From Prosthecochloris ethylica (lineage in GTDB: Bacteria; Bacteroidota; Chlorobiia; Chlorobiales; Chlorobiaceae): a stretch of DNA of 14,657 nucleotides. Shown here in pieces: positions 5,901 through 13,876 of the stretch. The translations under genes were made by a program, and so were the position numbers. The stretch lies in NCBI RefSeq assembly GCF_015234275.1, contig NZ_JADGII010000029.1; one strand, written 5' to 3'. The notes under the pieces were generated by a model that did no database searches, had not been told where the DNA came from, and saw only the letters and a program-made list of their open reading frames with translations. Numbering within the stretch: position 1 is the first letter of the stretch; each line of letters starts with the position of its first letter.

Positions 5901-7307
5901 ATGCAAACCATTATTCCTGAACGTACACGCCCTCTGAAGTTCCTTCTGATTTCTCCGCAGGGAAAACTGGATGATGACAGTAACCAGAAACCCCTCTTTC
6001 ACATGGCGCTCGGTGTACTTGTGAGCCTGACGCCTCCCCAGCACGACATCGAACTGGTCGACGAACATTTTCATGACGACATCAACTACGATGGAGAGTA
6101 TGATTTCGTGGGGATCACGAGCCGTACGATCGAAGCGACCAGAGCATACGAAATCGCCGACCGCTTCCGCGAGAAAGGTAAAACGGTCGTTCTCGGCGGT
6201 CTGCATATTTCGTTCAACCCCGACGAGGCACGTGTGCATGCTGACTCGATTGTTATCGGTGAAGCGGATAACCTCTGGACGACGCTGCTCGACGATATCG
6301 CCAACAACCGTCTGAAGCCGGAATACAATTCGAAAGATTTTCCGCCGGTCAAGGAGATCGCTCCGCTCGATTACGGGCGTATCGCGAAAGCATCGAAACG
6401 TGTGAAAGTCGACGGTACGAAGTCAATCCCGATCTACGTGACGCGCGGCTGCCCGTTCAACTGTTCGTTCTGTGTCACCCCGAATTTTACCGGCAAGCAG
6501 TACCGCGCCCAGAAACCCGAGCTGCTCAAGCAGCAGATCGAAGAAGCGAAAAAGTATTTTTTCGATCCCAACGGCAAGACATCGAAACCGTGGTTCATGC
6601 TGACGGATGAAAACCTCGGCATCAACAAGAAAAAGCTCTGGAAGTCCCTCGACCTGCTCAAAGAGTGCGATATTACCTTCAGTGTCTTTTTGTCGATCAA
6701 TTTCCTCGAGGATTCGAAAACCGTCGAAAAGCTGGTGGATGCCGGATGCAACTTCGTTCTGGCCGGGCTGGAGTCGATCAAGCAGAGTACGCTCGAGGCA
6801 TACAACAAGGGGCATGTCAACAGTGCGGAAAAGTATGCGAAGATCATCAGCGACTGCCGCAAGGCCGGCCTGAACATCCAGTGCAACTTCCTGTTCAATC
6901 CAGCGCTGGACACCTTCGAAGATATCGACGAACTGGTGAAATTCGTCAAGAAACACAATGTGTTCATGCCGATTTTCCAGATCATCACTCCGTATCCCGG
7001 CACCAAGATGTACCACGATTACAAGCGTGACGGGCTGATCACCATCGAGGACTGGGAAAAGTACAATGCGCTGCACCTGGTGATCAAGTCGGACCGCTAC
7101 GAGCCGCTGCTGTTCCAGTACAAGGTGCTCAAAAGCTATGTGGATGTGTATTCGTGGCCGTCGATTATCGCACGAACGATCCACAACCCGCGCAAACTCA
7201 TCAACCTGGTGACCAGTATCGCATTCCGTAACCATCTCAGGTCTCAGCTGGACGAATTCGAACGCCAGCATCACATGACACCGAAGCAGCTGCAGAACGT
7301 GAACTGA
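5901..7307 (+). CDS. bchQ: BchQ-type cobalamin-binding radical SAM methyltransferase
   Basis: A 468-residue class B radical SAM methylase. The N-terminal third (about 12-140) is a cobalamin-binding-like domain with DEHFHD at 54-59 (a partial DxHxxG) and VVLGGLH at 96-102. The radical SAM core follows with CxxxCxxC at C184, C188 and C191 (RGCPFNCSFC), then a C-terminal extension. The BchE/BchQ/BchR group acts on bacteriochlorophyll c, d and e intermediates; BchQ methylates the C-8 side chain (8-2 position), tuning chlorosome absorption. Position beside a BchF/BchV gene matches C. tepidum CT1776-CT1777 (bchV-bchQ), which is why I prefer BchQ over BchR. Per turnover such enzymes are expected to use two SAM, releasing S-adenosylhomocysteine and 5'-deoxyadenosine. 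The ATG has AAGGTG about seven bases upstream. recX follows after one base. Confidence 0.85.
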   Translation: MQTIIPERTRPLKFLLISPQGKLDDDSNQKPLFHMALGVLVSLTPPQHDIELVDEHFHDDINYDGEYDFVGITSRTIEATRAYEIADRFREKGKTVVLGGLHISFNPDEARVHADSIVIGEADNLWTTLLDDIANNRLKPEYNSKDFPPVKEIAPLDYGRIAKASKRVKVDGTKSIPIYVTRGCPFNCSFCVTPNFTGKQYRAQKPELLKQQIEEAKKYFFDPNGKTSKPWFMLTDENLGINKKKLWKSLDLLKECDITFSVFLSINFLEDSKTVEKLVDAGCNFVLAGLESIKQSTLEAYNKGHVNSAEKYAKIISDCRKAGLNIQCNFLFNPALDTFEDIDELVKFVKKHNVFMPIFQIITPYPGTKMYHDYKRDGLITIEDWEKYNALHLVIKSDRYEPLLFQYKVLKSYVDVYSWPSIIARTIHNPRKLINLVTSIAFRNHLRSQLDEFERQHHMTPKQLQNVN

Positions 7308-7308
7308 C

Positions 7309-7779
7309 ATGATGGAGCGACAACCCGAAGAGGACCCGCAGAAAGCGCTGGACCAGGCGATACGCCTGCTCGGGATCCGGGAACACTCCCGGAGTGAAAT
7401 TGCGCGCAAACTGCGACGTAACCGGTACAGCGAGGAGCTTATCGAAACGACGCTCGAACGCCTCGAGGAACTCTCACTGCTCGATGACCTGTCGTTTGCG
7501 AGGAATTTCGTCAGAAGCCGTACCCGCCGCAAGCCCTCGGGGTACTATAAGCTCCGCTACGAACTCCTGCAGAAAGGTGTGGCTGAAGAGATTGCCGAGC
7601 AGGCGCTCGGCGACCTGGACAGCGAAGCGCAGTGCGAGAGCGCCGCACTGAAAAAACTGGCCCTGTTACAGGGGGACACCGCACTGAAAAGAAGGAAACT
7701 CCAGGCTCACCTGCAGAACCGCGGGTTTGACGCGACGACCATCCGTGAAACCCTCGAGCGGGTCCTCTCCTCCCCGTGA
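7309..7779 (+). CDS. recX: RecX-family regulator of RecA
   Basis: A 156-residue, highly charged, helical protein of the RecX family, which binds RecA filaments and usually limits recombinase activity. The tandem three-helix layout is visible: AIRLLGIREHSRSEIARKL near the N-terminus, LDDLSFARNFVRSR mid-protein and a C-terminal repeat near LQNRGFDATTIRETL. Length is typical. The ATG is separated from the bchQ stop by one base, and a second ATG follows immediately, so either could be the start; coupling to bchQ translation is likely. The 3' end is four bases from the convergent pyrH stop, leaving no room for a terminator between them. recA is not in the window. Confidence 0.85.
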   Translation: MMERQPEEDPQKALDQAIRLLGIREHSRSEIARKLRRNRYSEELIETTLERLEELSLLDDLSFARNFVRSRTRRKPSGYYKLRYELLQKGVAEEIAEQALGDLDSEAQCESAALKKLALLQGDTALKRRKLQAHLQNRGFDATTIRETLERVLSSP

Positions 7780-7783
7780 CCTT

Positions 7784-8515
7784 TCAGCCCTGATCCTGTT
7801 CGGGACTGCTGTGCACCAGCGTACCGACAGGCTCTCCGTTGAGAAGGCGTGCGAAATTGTGATCACGGTTCATGTTCATCACCACGATAGGCAGCTGGTT
7901 TTCACGGCAGAGGGTAATTGCGGTGAGGTCCATGACCCTGAGATTCTGGCGGAGAACATCGAGGTAGGAAATGTTTGAGAACATTTCGGCAGCCGGATTT
8001 TTTTCGGGATCGGAATCGTACACTCCGTCGACACGGGTCCCCTTGATGATGACGTCGGCCTCGATCTCGACAGCGCGCAGCGAGGCGGCTGTATCGGTGG
8101 TAAAGTAGGGGTTTCCGGTGCCGGCTCCGAAAATAACGACACGGCCTTTCTCGAGATGGCGGATGGCACGGCGGCGGATAAAGGGTTCGGCGACCTGCTC
8201 CATCTTGATGGCACTCATCAGGCGGGTGTAGATCCCATTACGCTCGAGGGCATCCTGAAAAGCAAGCGCATTGATGACCGTGGCGAGCATTCCCATATGG
8301 TCCGCCTGTACGCGGTCCATGTTTTCGGCAGCAGCGGACACCCCGCGGAAAATGTTGCCTCCGCCGATCACCAGTGCTATTTCAGCCCCGAGCTCGAGCG
8401 CTCGTTTGATCTCTTCGGCGTAGCGGTCCAGCATTTTGACGTCGATACCATATCCTTCTGCACCGGCAAGCGATTCTCCGCTGAGCTTGAGCAGGATACG
8501 CCTGTATTTGAGCAT
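7784..8515 (-). CDS. pyrH: UMP kinase
   Basis: A 243-residue bacterial UMP kinase of the amino-acid kinase fold, making UDP from UMP and ATP in pyrimidine nucleotide synthesis. Landmarks are RILLKLSGESL near the N-terminus, GGGNIFRG (51-58), the GAGTGNPYFTTDTAA segment and GTRVDGVYDSDPEKNP. A frame extension upstream to 8551 adds 12 residues that do not belong to the family; the start at 8515 is preferred because GGGAGG lies nine bases upstream and the protein then begins MLKYRR as expected. It follows tsf, the usual order, but a strong terminator lies in the 70-base gap, so it probably has its own promoter; TAGAAT on the minus strand (8538-8543) is a possible -10 without a good -35. Confidence 0.95.
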   Translation of the reverse strand: MLKYRRILLKLSGESLAGAEGYGIDVKMLDRYAEEIKRALELGAEIALVIGGGNIFRGVSAAAENMDRVQADHMGMLATVINALAFQDALERNGIYTRLMSAIKMEQVAEPFIRRRAIRHLEKGRVVIFGAGTGNPYFTTDTAASLRAVEIEADVIIKGTRVDGVYDSDPEKNPAAEMFSNISYLDVLRQNLRVMDLTAITLCRENQLPIVVMNMNRDHNFARLLNGEPVGTLVHSSPEQDQG

Positions 8516-8524
8516 AGAGCAGTT

Positions 8525-8530
8525 CCTCCC
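8525..8530 (-). promoter_or_regulatory. Shine-Dalgarno sequence deciding the pyrH start
   Basis: GGGAGG on the minus strand, nine bases before the ATG at 8515. It is one of the clearest ribosome-binding sites in the window and rules against the longer open frame. Confidence 0.75.
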
Positions 8531-8548
8531 TTCTGTTATTCTACAATA

Positions 8549-8577
8549 CAAAAAAAAAGCCTCGAAAAACGAGGCTT
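8549..8577 (-). terminator. Intrinsic terminator after tsf
   Basis: AAGCCTCG and CGAGGCTT pair as an 8-bp stem with a five-base loop, followed on the minus strand by nine consecutive U. It begins nine bases past the tsf stop and separates the ribosomal unit from pyrH. Confidence 0.9.
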
Positions 8578-8585
8578 CTGATCAA

Positions 8586-9452
8586 TTACTCTCCCAGCTG
8601 GAATCTGACGAAACGGTTAACCGCGACACTTGTGCCTTGTGCCTTGGCAAAGTCGTCAAGGACCCCCTGGACCCTGGATTTGCTGTCCTTGATAAAGGTC
8701 TGCTCGAGCAAAACAACTTCCTGGTAGTACTTCTCGAGCCTGCCGACAATGATCTTGTCGACGAACTTTTCAGGCTTGCCCTCGCTGAGTGCCTGCTGGC
8801 GATAGATCTCTTTTTCTTTCTCGATATTCTCTTCAGGAACCGCTGAACGCTCGACGACAATCGGTGCGGCTGCGGCGACCTGCATGGCGATATCACGGGC
8901 AAGGTCACCTGCTTCCTCAGGTTTGCCGGTTGCGAGTTCGACCAGGGCCCCGAGCTGGGAACCGGGATGAACATAGCTGGCAACGATACCGTTTTCTGCA
9001 ATCACGAGCTCGAGGCGTTTGAGCTCGATTTTTTCGCCGAGCTTGCCGGTCATGGTCTTGATGGCATCTTCGACTGACTCGTTGTCGTAATCGTCACCGA
9101 GCATTTCCGACATCATGGCGTCGACCGTGGCGACCTTGTTGCTGAGTGCCCGAGCGGCCATAGCTGATGCGAAACCGGTGAAATCTGCGCCGCGGGCGAC
9201 GAAGTCGGTTTCACAGTTGAGCTCGAGGATGACGCCTGTCGTACCGGCATCATCGATGCAGACCTCGATAACGCCTTCACTGGCTTCACGCTCTGCACGC
9301 TTGGCGGCAAGTGCCGCACCTTTCTTGCGCAGGTACTCGATGGCTTTCTGCATGTCTCCCTGGTTTTCCTCGAGGGCTTTCTTGCAGTCCATCATCCCGA
9401 CACCGGTTTTATCGCGTAACTCTTTTACTGCTTTTGCAGATATCTGACTCAT
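8586..9452 (-). CDS. tsf: Elongation factor Ts
   Basis: A 288-residue EF-Ts, the nucleotide-exchange factor for EF-Tu. The N-terminal UBA-like segment (VKELRDKTGVGMMDCKKAL, 9-27) and the signature TDFVAR (82-87), which contacts EF-Tu, are present; the rest shows the two-subdomain core of the long bacterial form and ends FVRFQLGE. It lies 34 bases after rpsB, the standard order. There is no Shine-Dalgarno sequence before the ATG, only AT-rich leader, as for several translation genes here. It ends the ribosomal unit with a strong terminator. Confidence 0.97.
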   Translation of the reverse strand: MSQISAKAVKELRDKTGVGMMDCKKALEENQGDMQKAIEYLRKKGAALAAKRAEREASEGVIEVCIDDAGTTGVILELNCETDFVARGADFTGFASAMAARALSNKVATVDAMMSEMLGDDYDNESVEDAIKTMTGKLGEKIELKRLELVIAENGIVASYVHPGSQLGALVELATGKPEEAGDLARDIAMQVAAAAPIVVERSAVPEENIEKEKEIYRQQALSEGKPEKFVDKIIVGRLEKYYQEVVLLEQTFIKDSKSRVQGVLDDFAKAQGTSVAVNRFVRFQLGE

Positions 9453-9486
9453 GTCGATTGAATATGGTTAAATGAATTGATCAGGC

Positions 9487-10251
9487 TTACTCTCCAGATG
9501 CTTCTTCTTCAGCACGGGCTTCGGCTTCAGCCATCGCTTCTTCCTCGACGGCCTGCTGGCGGGCGGCAAGCACGGCGTCTGCCACTGATTTGACCATCAG
9601 CTCGATGGAACGGATAGCATCGTCGTTTGCGGGAATGACGTAATCAACTTCATCCGGGTCGCAGTTGGTATCGACGAGAGCGAAAATCGGGATATTGAGC
9701 GAACGGGCTTCCCTGATGGCGATGTGCTCTTTCTTGATGTCGACGACGAACAGCGCTGCGGGAAGACGGGTCATGTTTGCGATACCGCCGAGAATTCTGA
9801 CGAGCTTCTCACGTTCACGCATGAGCATGAGCCGCTCTTTCTTGGTGATCATGTCGAAGGTGCCGTCGGTTTCCATGCGGTCGATGGTGTTCATCCTGCG
9901 GATGCTCTGACGGATGGTCGAGAAGTTGGTCAGCATTCCGCCGAGCCAGCGCTCGGAAACGTACGGCATGCCGGCGCGCTCGGCTTCTTCGGAAATAATG
10001 CTTTTCGCCTGTTTCTTGGTACCGACGAACATGATATCCCTGCCGGTCATGGCAATCGCTTCGATCGCCTTCATGGCTTCTTCTGCCATGCCGAGGGTTT
10101 TCTTGAGATCGATAATGTGAACGCCGTTCTTCTCCATGAAGATATACGGCTTCATTTTCGGGCACCAGCGACGTGCGAGGTGACCGAAGTGTACACCAGC
10201 CCGAAGCATGTCTTCGAGGCTGAAACGTGACAGTGTCTGTGTCTGTTCCAT
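9487..10251 (-). CDS. rpsB: 30S ribosomal protein S2
   Basis: A 254-residue S2 of the small subunit. Family segments are LRAGVHFGH (16-24), RRWCPKMKPYI, KNGVHIIDL, GRDIMFVGTKKQA, RWLGGMLTNF and ALVDTNCDPDEVDYVIPANDDA. The C-terminus carries a glutamate- and alanine-rich tail, a common variable feature. It is separated from rpsI by 137 bases, unlike the tight spacing elsewhere in the unit; that spacer holds a folded leader element at 10291-10330. The leader next to the ATG is A-rich, with GAGGAA too far upstream (about 19 bases) for a normal ribosome-binding site. Confidence 0.97.
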   Translation of the reverse strand: MEQTQTLSRFSLEDMLRAGVHFGHLARRWCPKMKPYIFMEKNGVHIIDLKKTLGMAEEAMKAIEAIAMTGRDIMFVGTKKQAKSIISEEAERAGMPYVSERWLGGMLTNFSTIRQSIRRMNTIDRMETDGTFDMITKKERLMLMREREKLVRILGGIANMTRLPAALFVVDIKKEHIAIREARSLNIPIFALVDTNCDPDEVDYVIPANDDAIRSIELMVKSVADAVLAARQQAVEEEAMAEAEARAEEEASGE

Positions 10252-10290
10252 GATTGTTTTGTTTTAGTTGTTCCTCTACCCTGCCTGTGC

Positions 10291-10330
10291 TGCGTGGAAT
10301 CCGGCATTTTGTGCCGGACACCGCCACGCA
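10291..10330 (-). promoter_or_regulatory. Two-part stem-loop in the rpsI-rpsB spacer (possible S2 leader)
   Basis: An inner 7-bp stem (TCCGGCA at 10300-10306 with TGCCGGA at 10312-10318, five-base loop) sits inside an outer 7-bp stem (TGCGTGG at 10291-10297 with CCACGCA at 10324-10330). The asymmetric internal loop has two bases on one side and five on the other. No U-run follows on the minus strand, so it is not a standard terminator. A position 39 bases before rpsB suits an autoregulatory ribosomal-protein leader; binding by S2 is inference. Confidence 0.6.
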
Positions 10331-10388
10331 ACATCCCCCGGACGGGTTAGCAGAATATGTGTTGTTGACTCTGGATGTCGTACATCCC

Positions 10389-10784
10389 TTATCGTTTGGA
10401 GAACTGGAAGCGCTTACGGGCTTTCTTCTGACCGTACTTTTTCCTTTCGACCATACGCGGGTCACGTGTAAGGAGGCGCTCTTTACGGAAGACAATGCGG
10501 TTCTCGTCGTCCATTTCGACAAGAGCGCGTGCAATGGCGAGGCTTACCGCCCCTGCCTGGCCACTGATACCGCCGCCGGTCACGTTGACCCTGACGTCGA
10601 CGTCTTCCATTTTTTCAGCCAGAACGAGCGGCCTGACCGCTTCGTGACGTCTGTTTTCATCTTTGAAATACTCTTCTACCGGCAGCTTGTTGACCGTAAC
10701 AGAACCCTTACCGGGGGCAAGCAACACCCTGGCAACCGAGGTTTTTCTGCGGCCTACTGCATCTATCGCATCTTTCATCGCCAT
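10389..10784 (-). CDS. rpsI: 30S ribosomal protein S9
   Basis: A 131-residue S9. VGRRKTSVARV, the glycine-rich VTGGGISGQAGAVSLAIARAL segment (its highly conserved core) and the basic tail RMVERKKYGQKKARKRFQFSKR, which reaches toward the P-site tRNA anticodon, are all present; the last two residues are the invariant KR. An alternative ATG two codons in would give MKDAIDAVGRR, equally plausible. It follows rplM by 14 bases, the standard order. Confidence 0.97.
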   Translation of the reverse strand: MAMKDAIDAVGRRKTSVARVLLAPGKGSVTVNKLPVEEYFKDENRRHEAVRPLVLAEKMEDVDVRVNVTGGGISGQAGAVSLAIARALVEMDDENRIVFRKERLLTRDPRMVERKKYGQKKARKRFQFSKR

Positions 10785-10798
10785 TATCTTTAGTGTGA

Positions 10799-11248
10799 TT
10801 AGTTAACGTTCAATTCAACCGGGCACTGTGCCGCGTGCGGATGTTCGACACCCCTGTACACTTTCAGCTTCCCGAAGAGCTTGCGGCCGAGGTTGTTATG
10901 CGGAAGCATGCCCCAGACGGCTTTTTCGATGACCTGCTCGGGTTTTTTGTTGAGCACGTCACGAACATTATCGATCCTCACACCGCCAGGATAGTTGGAG
11001 TGCGAAAAATAGGTTTTCTGATCCATTTTCTTGCCGCTCAGGCTCACTTTCTCAGCGTTGGTGACGATCACGAAGTCACCGGTATCGACGTGCGGTGTAA
11101 ACTGGGGCTTGTGCTTGCCCCTGAGAACTTTGGCGATTTCGCTCGCAAGCCGTCCGAGCGTCTTTCCTTCAGCGTCCACAATGTACCATTTACGCTCAAC
11201 TTCACCCGGCTTGGCCGAATATGTTTTGAAACTTAACGTGTTACTCAT
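10799..11248 (-). CDS. rplM: 50S ribosomal protein L13
   Basis: A 149-residue L13. The family core is clear: RKWYIVDAEGKTLGRLASEIAKVLRGKHKP, DTGDFVIVTNAEKV, KTYFSHSNYPGG and AVWGMLPHNNLGRKLFGKLKVYRG. The frame extends upstream to 11281, but those 11 residues are unlike L13; MSNTLSFKTYSAKPGEVE at 11248 matches the Chlorobi form as recalled. GAGG directly abuts the ATG, too close for a normal Shine-Dalgarno interaction. It is first in the translation block and divergent from der. Confidence 0.95.
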   Translation of the reverse strand: MSNTLSFKTYSAKPGEVERKWYIVDAEGKTLGRLASEIAKVLRGKHKPQFTPHVDTGDFVIVTNAEKVSLSGKKMDQKTYFSHSNYPGGVRIDNVRDVLNKKPEQVIEKAVWGMLPHNNLGRKLFGKLKVYRGVEHPHAAQCPVELNVN

Positions 11249-11326
11249 CCTCGTGCATTGATTTTTACAGAACATTCCCAAAAAATAAGTCCAATAATGT
11301 AATTTATTTCACATAATTCTACAAAC

Positions 11327-11332
11327 ATTATA
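11327..11332 (-). promoter_or_regulatory. Candidate -10 element for the rplM unit
   Basis: A perfect TATAAT on the minus strand lies about 80 bases before rplM in an AT-rich island (about 11278-11340). No convincing -35 hexamer sits 16-18 bases upstream. A second possibility downstream, TTGTAG with TACATT and a 17-base spacer, overlaps the same island. Confidence 0.3.
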
Positions 11333-11424
11333 CCTTATTCACTCCAGGGTGCGCTTACCGCACCGCCCGGCCGATGCCGGAATGCAGCCGGCTGGCTGTC
11401 GCTGAACCATGTCAGGGTAGAGTC

Positions 11425-12735
11425 ATGAAACCACTTGTAGCACTTGTAGGCCGACCGAATGTCGGCAAATCGACGCTTTTCAACCGCATCACGCGCAACC
11501 GCACGGCAATTGTCGACAGTACGCCGGGGGTGACGCGTGACCGCCATATCTCTGAGGCCGAGTGGCTTGGCAGGCAGTTCCGGGTCATGGACACCGGCGG
11601 CTACTGCCACGATCGTGACGGCATCAGCCAGGCCATGCTGGAACAGACCATGACGGCGATTGCCGATGCCGACGTCATCCTGTTTCTGGTCGACGTACGC
11701 TCGGGCCTGACCTACCTGGACCTCGATATGGCCAAACTGCTGAAAAAAGAGTACGGTGACAAACCGGTCTACCTTGTCGTGAACAAGGTCGAGAGCCAGC
11801 AGCTGCAGTTCGAGGCTGAAAGCTTCCGCAAAACCGGGTTTACCGAACCGTGGTTCATTTCGGCACGCGACGGCAGCGGGGTTGCGGACCTCCTCGACGA
11901 GGTTGCCGAATCGTTTCCTGAACCGGCCGAGGGAGAACGCGAGGATACCAGCGCACGGCTTGCGGTGATCGGCCGTCCGAATGTCGGGAAATCGAGTTTC
12001 GTCAACGCGCTGCTGGGTTCGAGCCGCCATATCGTATCCAACAAGCCGGGCACGACACGTGATGCGATTGACAGCCGCTTCAAACGCAACGGCCGCGATA
12101 TCGTGCTGATCGATACCGCCGGGCTGCGCAAGCGCACGAAAATCGATGCGGGCATCGAGTTCTACAGCTCGTTGCGCACCGAACGAGCCATCGACCGCTG
12201 CGAGGTCGCGCTGGTGCTGATCGATGCTGAACAGGGCCTGGAGAAACAGGACATGAAAATCATCCAGATGGCGGCAGAACGCAAGAAGGGGGTGCTCTTG
12301 CTCGTCAATAAATGGGATCTGATCGAAAAGGATTCGAAAACAAGCAAGGAGTACTCCGACCGGATGTACGGTGACCTGGGTAACCTGTCGTGGATCCCGA
12401 TCCAGTTCATTTCGGCCCTGACGAAGAAAAACCTGTACCGTGCGATCGATACTGCCCTGGAGATCCGCGAGCACCGCAGCGCCGAGATTTCGACCAGCGA
12501 GCTCAACCGGTTCCTGCAGGAAGCTCTGCAGCAGGCCCCGCCGTCATCGAAATCGGGAAAGGAAATGAAAATCAAGTACATGACACAGATTGACGCCCCC
12601 TGGCCAGTGTTCGCGTTTTTCTGCAACGACCCGAAACTGCTGCAGAACAACTACCGGCGGTTCCTTGAAAAACGTCTGCGCCAGAGATATGAACTGACCG
12701 GCGTGCCGGTTTCGATGCGTTTCCAGCAGAAATAA
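11425..12735 (+). CDS. der: Ribosome biogenesis GTPase Der (EngA)
   Basis: A 436-residue tandem GTPase that acts in 50S subunit maturation. The first G domain has GRPNVGKS (9-16), DTGG (56-59) and NKVE (120-123); the second has GRPNVGKS (183-190), DTAG (230-233) and NKWD (295-298); a C-terminal KH-like domain follows (about 350-436) with the conserved KIKYMTQIDAPWPVFAFF. The acidic linker is typical. The first G4 motif has glutamate where NKxD is usual. A longer frame beginning at 11374 adds 17 non-conserved residues; the start at 11425 gives MKPLVALVGRPNVGKS, with AGGG about eight bases upstream. mrp follows after 55 bases on the same strand. Confidence 0.95.
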   Translation: MKPLVALVGRPNVGKSTLFNRITRNRTAIVDSTPGVTRDRHISEAEWLGRQFRVMDTGGYCHDRDGISQAMLEQTMTAIADADVILFLVDVRSGLTYLDLDMAKLLKKEYGDKPVYLVVNKVESQQLQFEAESFRKTGFTEPWFISARDGSGVADLLDEVAESFPEPAEGEREDTSARLAVIGRPNVGKSSFVNALLGSSRHIVSNKPGTTRDAIDSRFKRNGRDIVLIDTAGLRKRTKIDAGIEFYSSLRTERAIDRCEVALVLIDAEQGLEKQDMKIIQMAAERKKGVLLLVNKWDLIEKDSKTSKEYSDRMYGDLGNLSWIPIQFISALTKKNLYRAIDTALEIREHRSAEISTSELNRFLQEALQQAPPSSKSGKEMKIKYMTQIDAPWPVFAFFCNDPKLLQNNYRRFLEKRLRQRYELTGVPVSMRFQQK

Positions 12736-12790
12736 GCACCCCCAGGATTGTACAGATATCACCTATAATTAACCAGAGAAAATTACGATC

Positions 12791-13876
12791 ATGCCTGCAA
12801 TACAGAAATCAGCTGTTCTCGAGGCTCTGAAAACCGTCATGGAGCCCGATCTGAAAAAGGACCTCGTCTCGCTGAACATGGTCCAGGATATCAGCATTGA
12901 CGAAGAGAACAACATCAGCTTCAGCGTGGTGCTCACTACCCCGGCCTGTCCGATGAAGGACCATATTCGCCAGTCGTGTATTGCCGCCGTGCGGGAGCAC
13001 CTGCCCGAAGCGGGAGAGATTACGGTCAATCTGCCCTCGAAGGTCACCTCGGGCGGCAGCTGCGGCCATCACGGCGAGAAAACCAACCCGTTGCCGGGCG
13101 TACGAAACATCGTGGCGGTCGCTTCCGGCAAGGGCGGTGTCGGCAAATCGACCGTCGCCGTGAACCTGGCAGTGAGCCTGGCTAAAACGGGAGCCTCGGT
13201 CGGCCTGGTGGATGCGGACCTTTACGGCCCGAGCGTGCCGACCATGTTCGGCCTTGAAAATGCCCGGCCGGCTGTGGAGAACAAAACCATCATCCCGCTG
13301 GAGAAATACGGCGTCAAACTGATGTCGATCGGGTTTCTGGTGGAGAGTGACAGCCCGGTGATCTGGAGAGGCCCGATGGCTTCGACGGCAATCAAGCAGT
13401 TCATCACTGATGTAGCATGGGGTGAACTTGACTACCTGATTTTCGACCTTCCTCCGGGAACGGGAGATATTCAGCTGACGCTGGTCCAGACACTTCCGGT
13501 GACGGGCGCGGTCATTGTGACCACCCCCCAGGAGGTTGCACTCATGGACGTTGCCAAGGCGGTCACCATGTTCCGCAAGGTGAACGTACCGATTCTCGGC
13601 CTGGTGGAGAACATGAGTTACTACCTGCTGCCGGACGGCTCGAAGGATTATATTTTCGGCAAGGGAGGCGGCGAAAAGTTTGCCAGGGCACAGGCGATCG
13701 AGCTCCTGGGGTCGGTGCCGATCGGCGGCGTCGTTCGCGAAGGCGGCGACAGCGGCATGCCGGTCACCATCGAGCACCCGGACAGCGAACCCTCACAAGC
13801 GTTCCTGCATGCCGCCCAGGAAACCGCACGACAGATTTCCATGCGTAATGCCTGCGGGTGTCATGGGAATTGTTGA
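12791..13876 (+). CDS. mrp: Mrp/NBP35-family Fe-S carrier ATPase
   Basis: A 361-residue Mrp/ApbC-type P-loop protein, expected to bind and deliver Fe-S clusters. The N-terminal MIP18/DUF59 domain (about 1-85) includes TTPACPMKD (49-57). The deviant Walker A GKGGVGKS is at 113-120, then DADLYGPSVP (141-150), IFDLPPGTGD (217-226) and ENMSYY (273-278). The CxxC pair that follows this last motif in many Mrp proteins is absent: the sequence runs LLPDGSKDYIFGKGG. Other cysteines are C91 in a Gly/His-rich linker (SCGHHGE) and a cysteine-rich end, C355, C357 and C361 (CGCHGNC). From memory several Bacteroidota/Chlorobi homologues also lack CxxC. TATAAT at 12764-12769 could be a -10, but no -35 is evident; read-through from der is also possible. 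It is convergent with nfu. Confidence 0.92.
   Translation: MPAIQKSAVLEALKTVMEPDLKKDLVSLNMVQDISIDEENNISFSVVLTTPACPMKDHIRQSCIAAVREHLPEAGEITVNLPSKVTSGGSCGHHGEKTNPLPGVRNIVAVASGKGGVGKSTVAVNLAVSLAKTGASVGLVDADLYGPSVPTMFGLENARPAVENKTIIPLEKYGVKLMSIGFLVESDSPVIWRGPMASTAIKQFITDVAWGELDYLIFDLPPGTGDIQLTLVQTLPVTGAVIVTTPQEVALMDVAKAVTMFRKVNVPILGLVENMSYYLLPDGSKDYIFGKGGGEKFARAQAIELLGSVPIGGVVREGGDSGMPVTIEHPDSEPSQAFLHAAQETARQISMRNACGCHGNC

Noticed and set aside
6423..7532. 369-codon minus-strand open frame
   Set aside because: Antisense to bchQ and recX; arginine/serine-rich shadow composition.
11335..12474. 379-codon minus-strand open frame
   Set aside because: Antisense to der, whose GTPase motifs are unmistakable; no motifs of its own.
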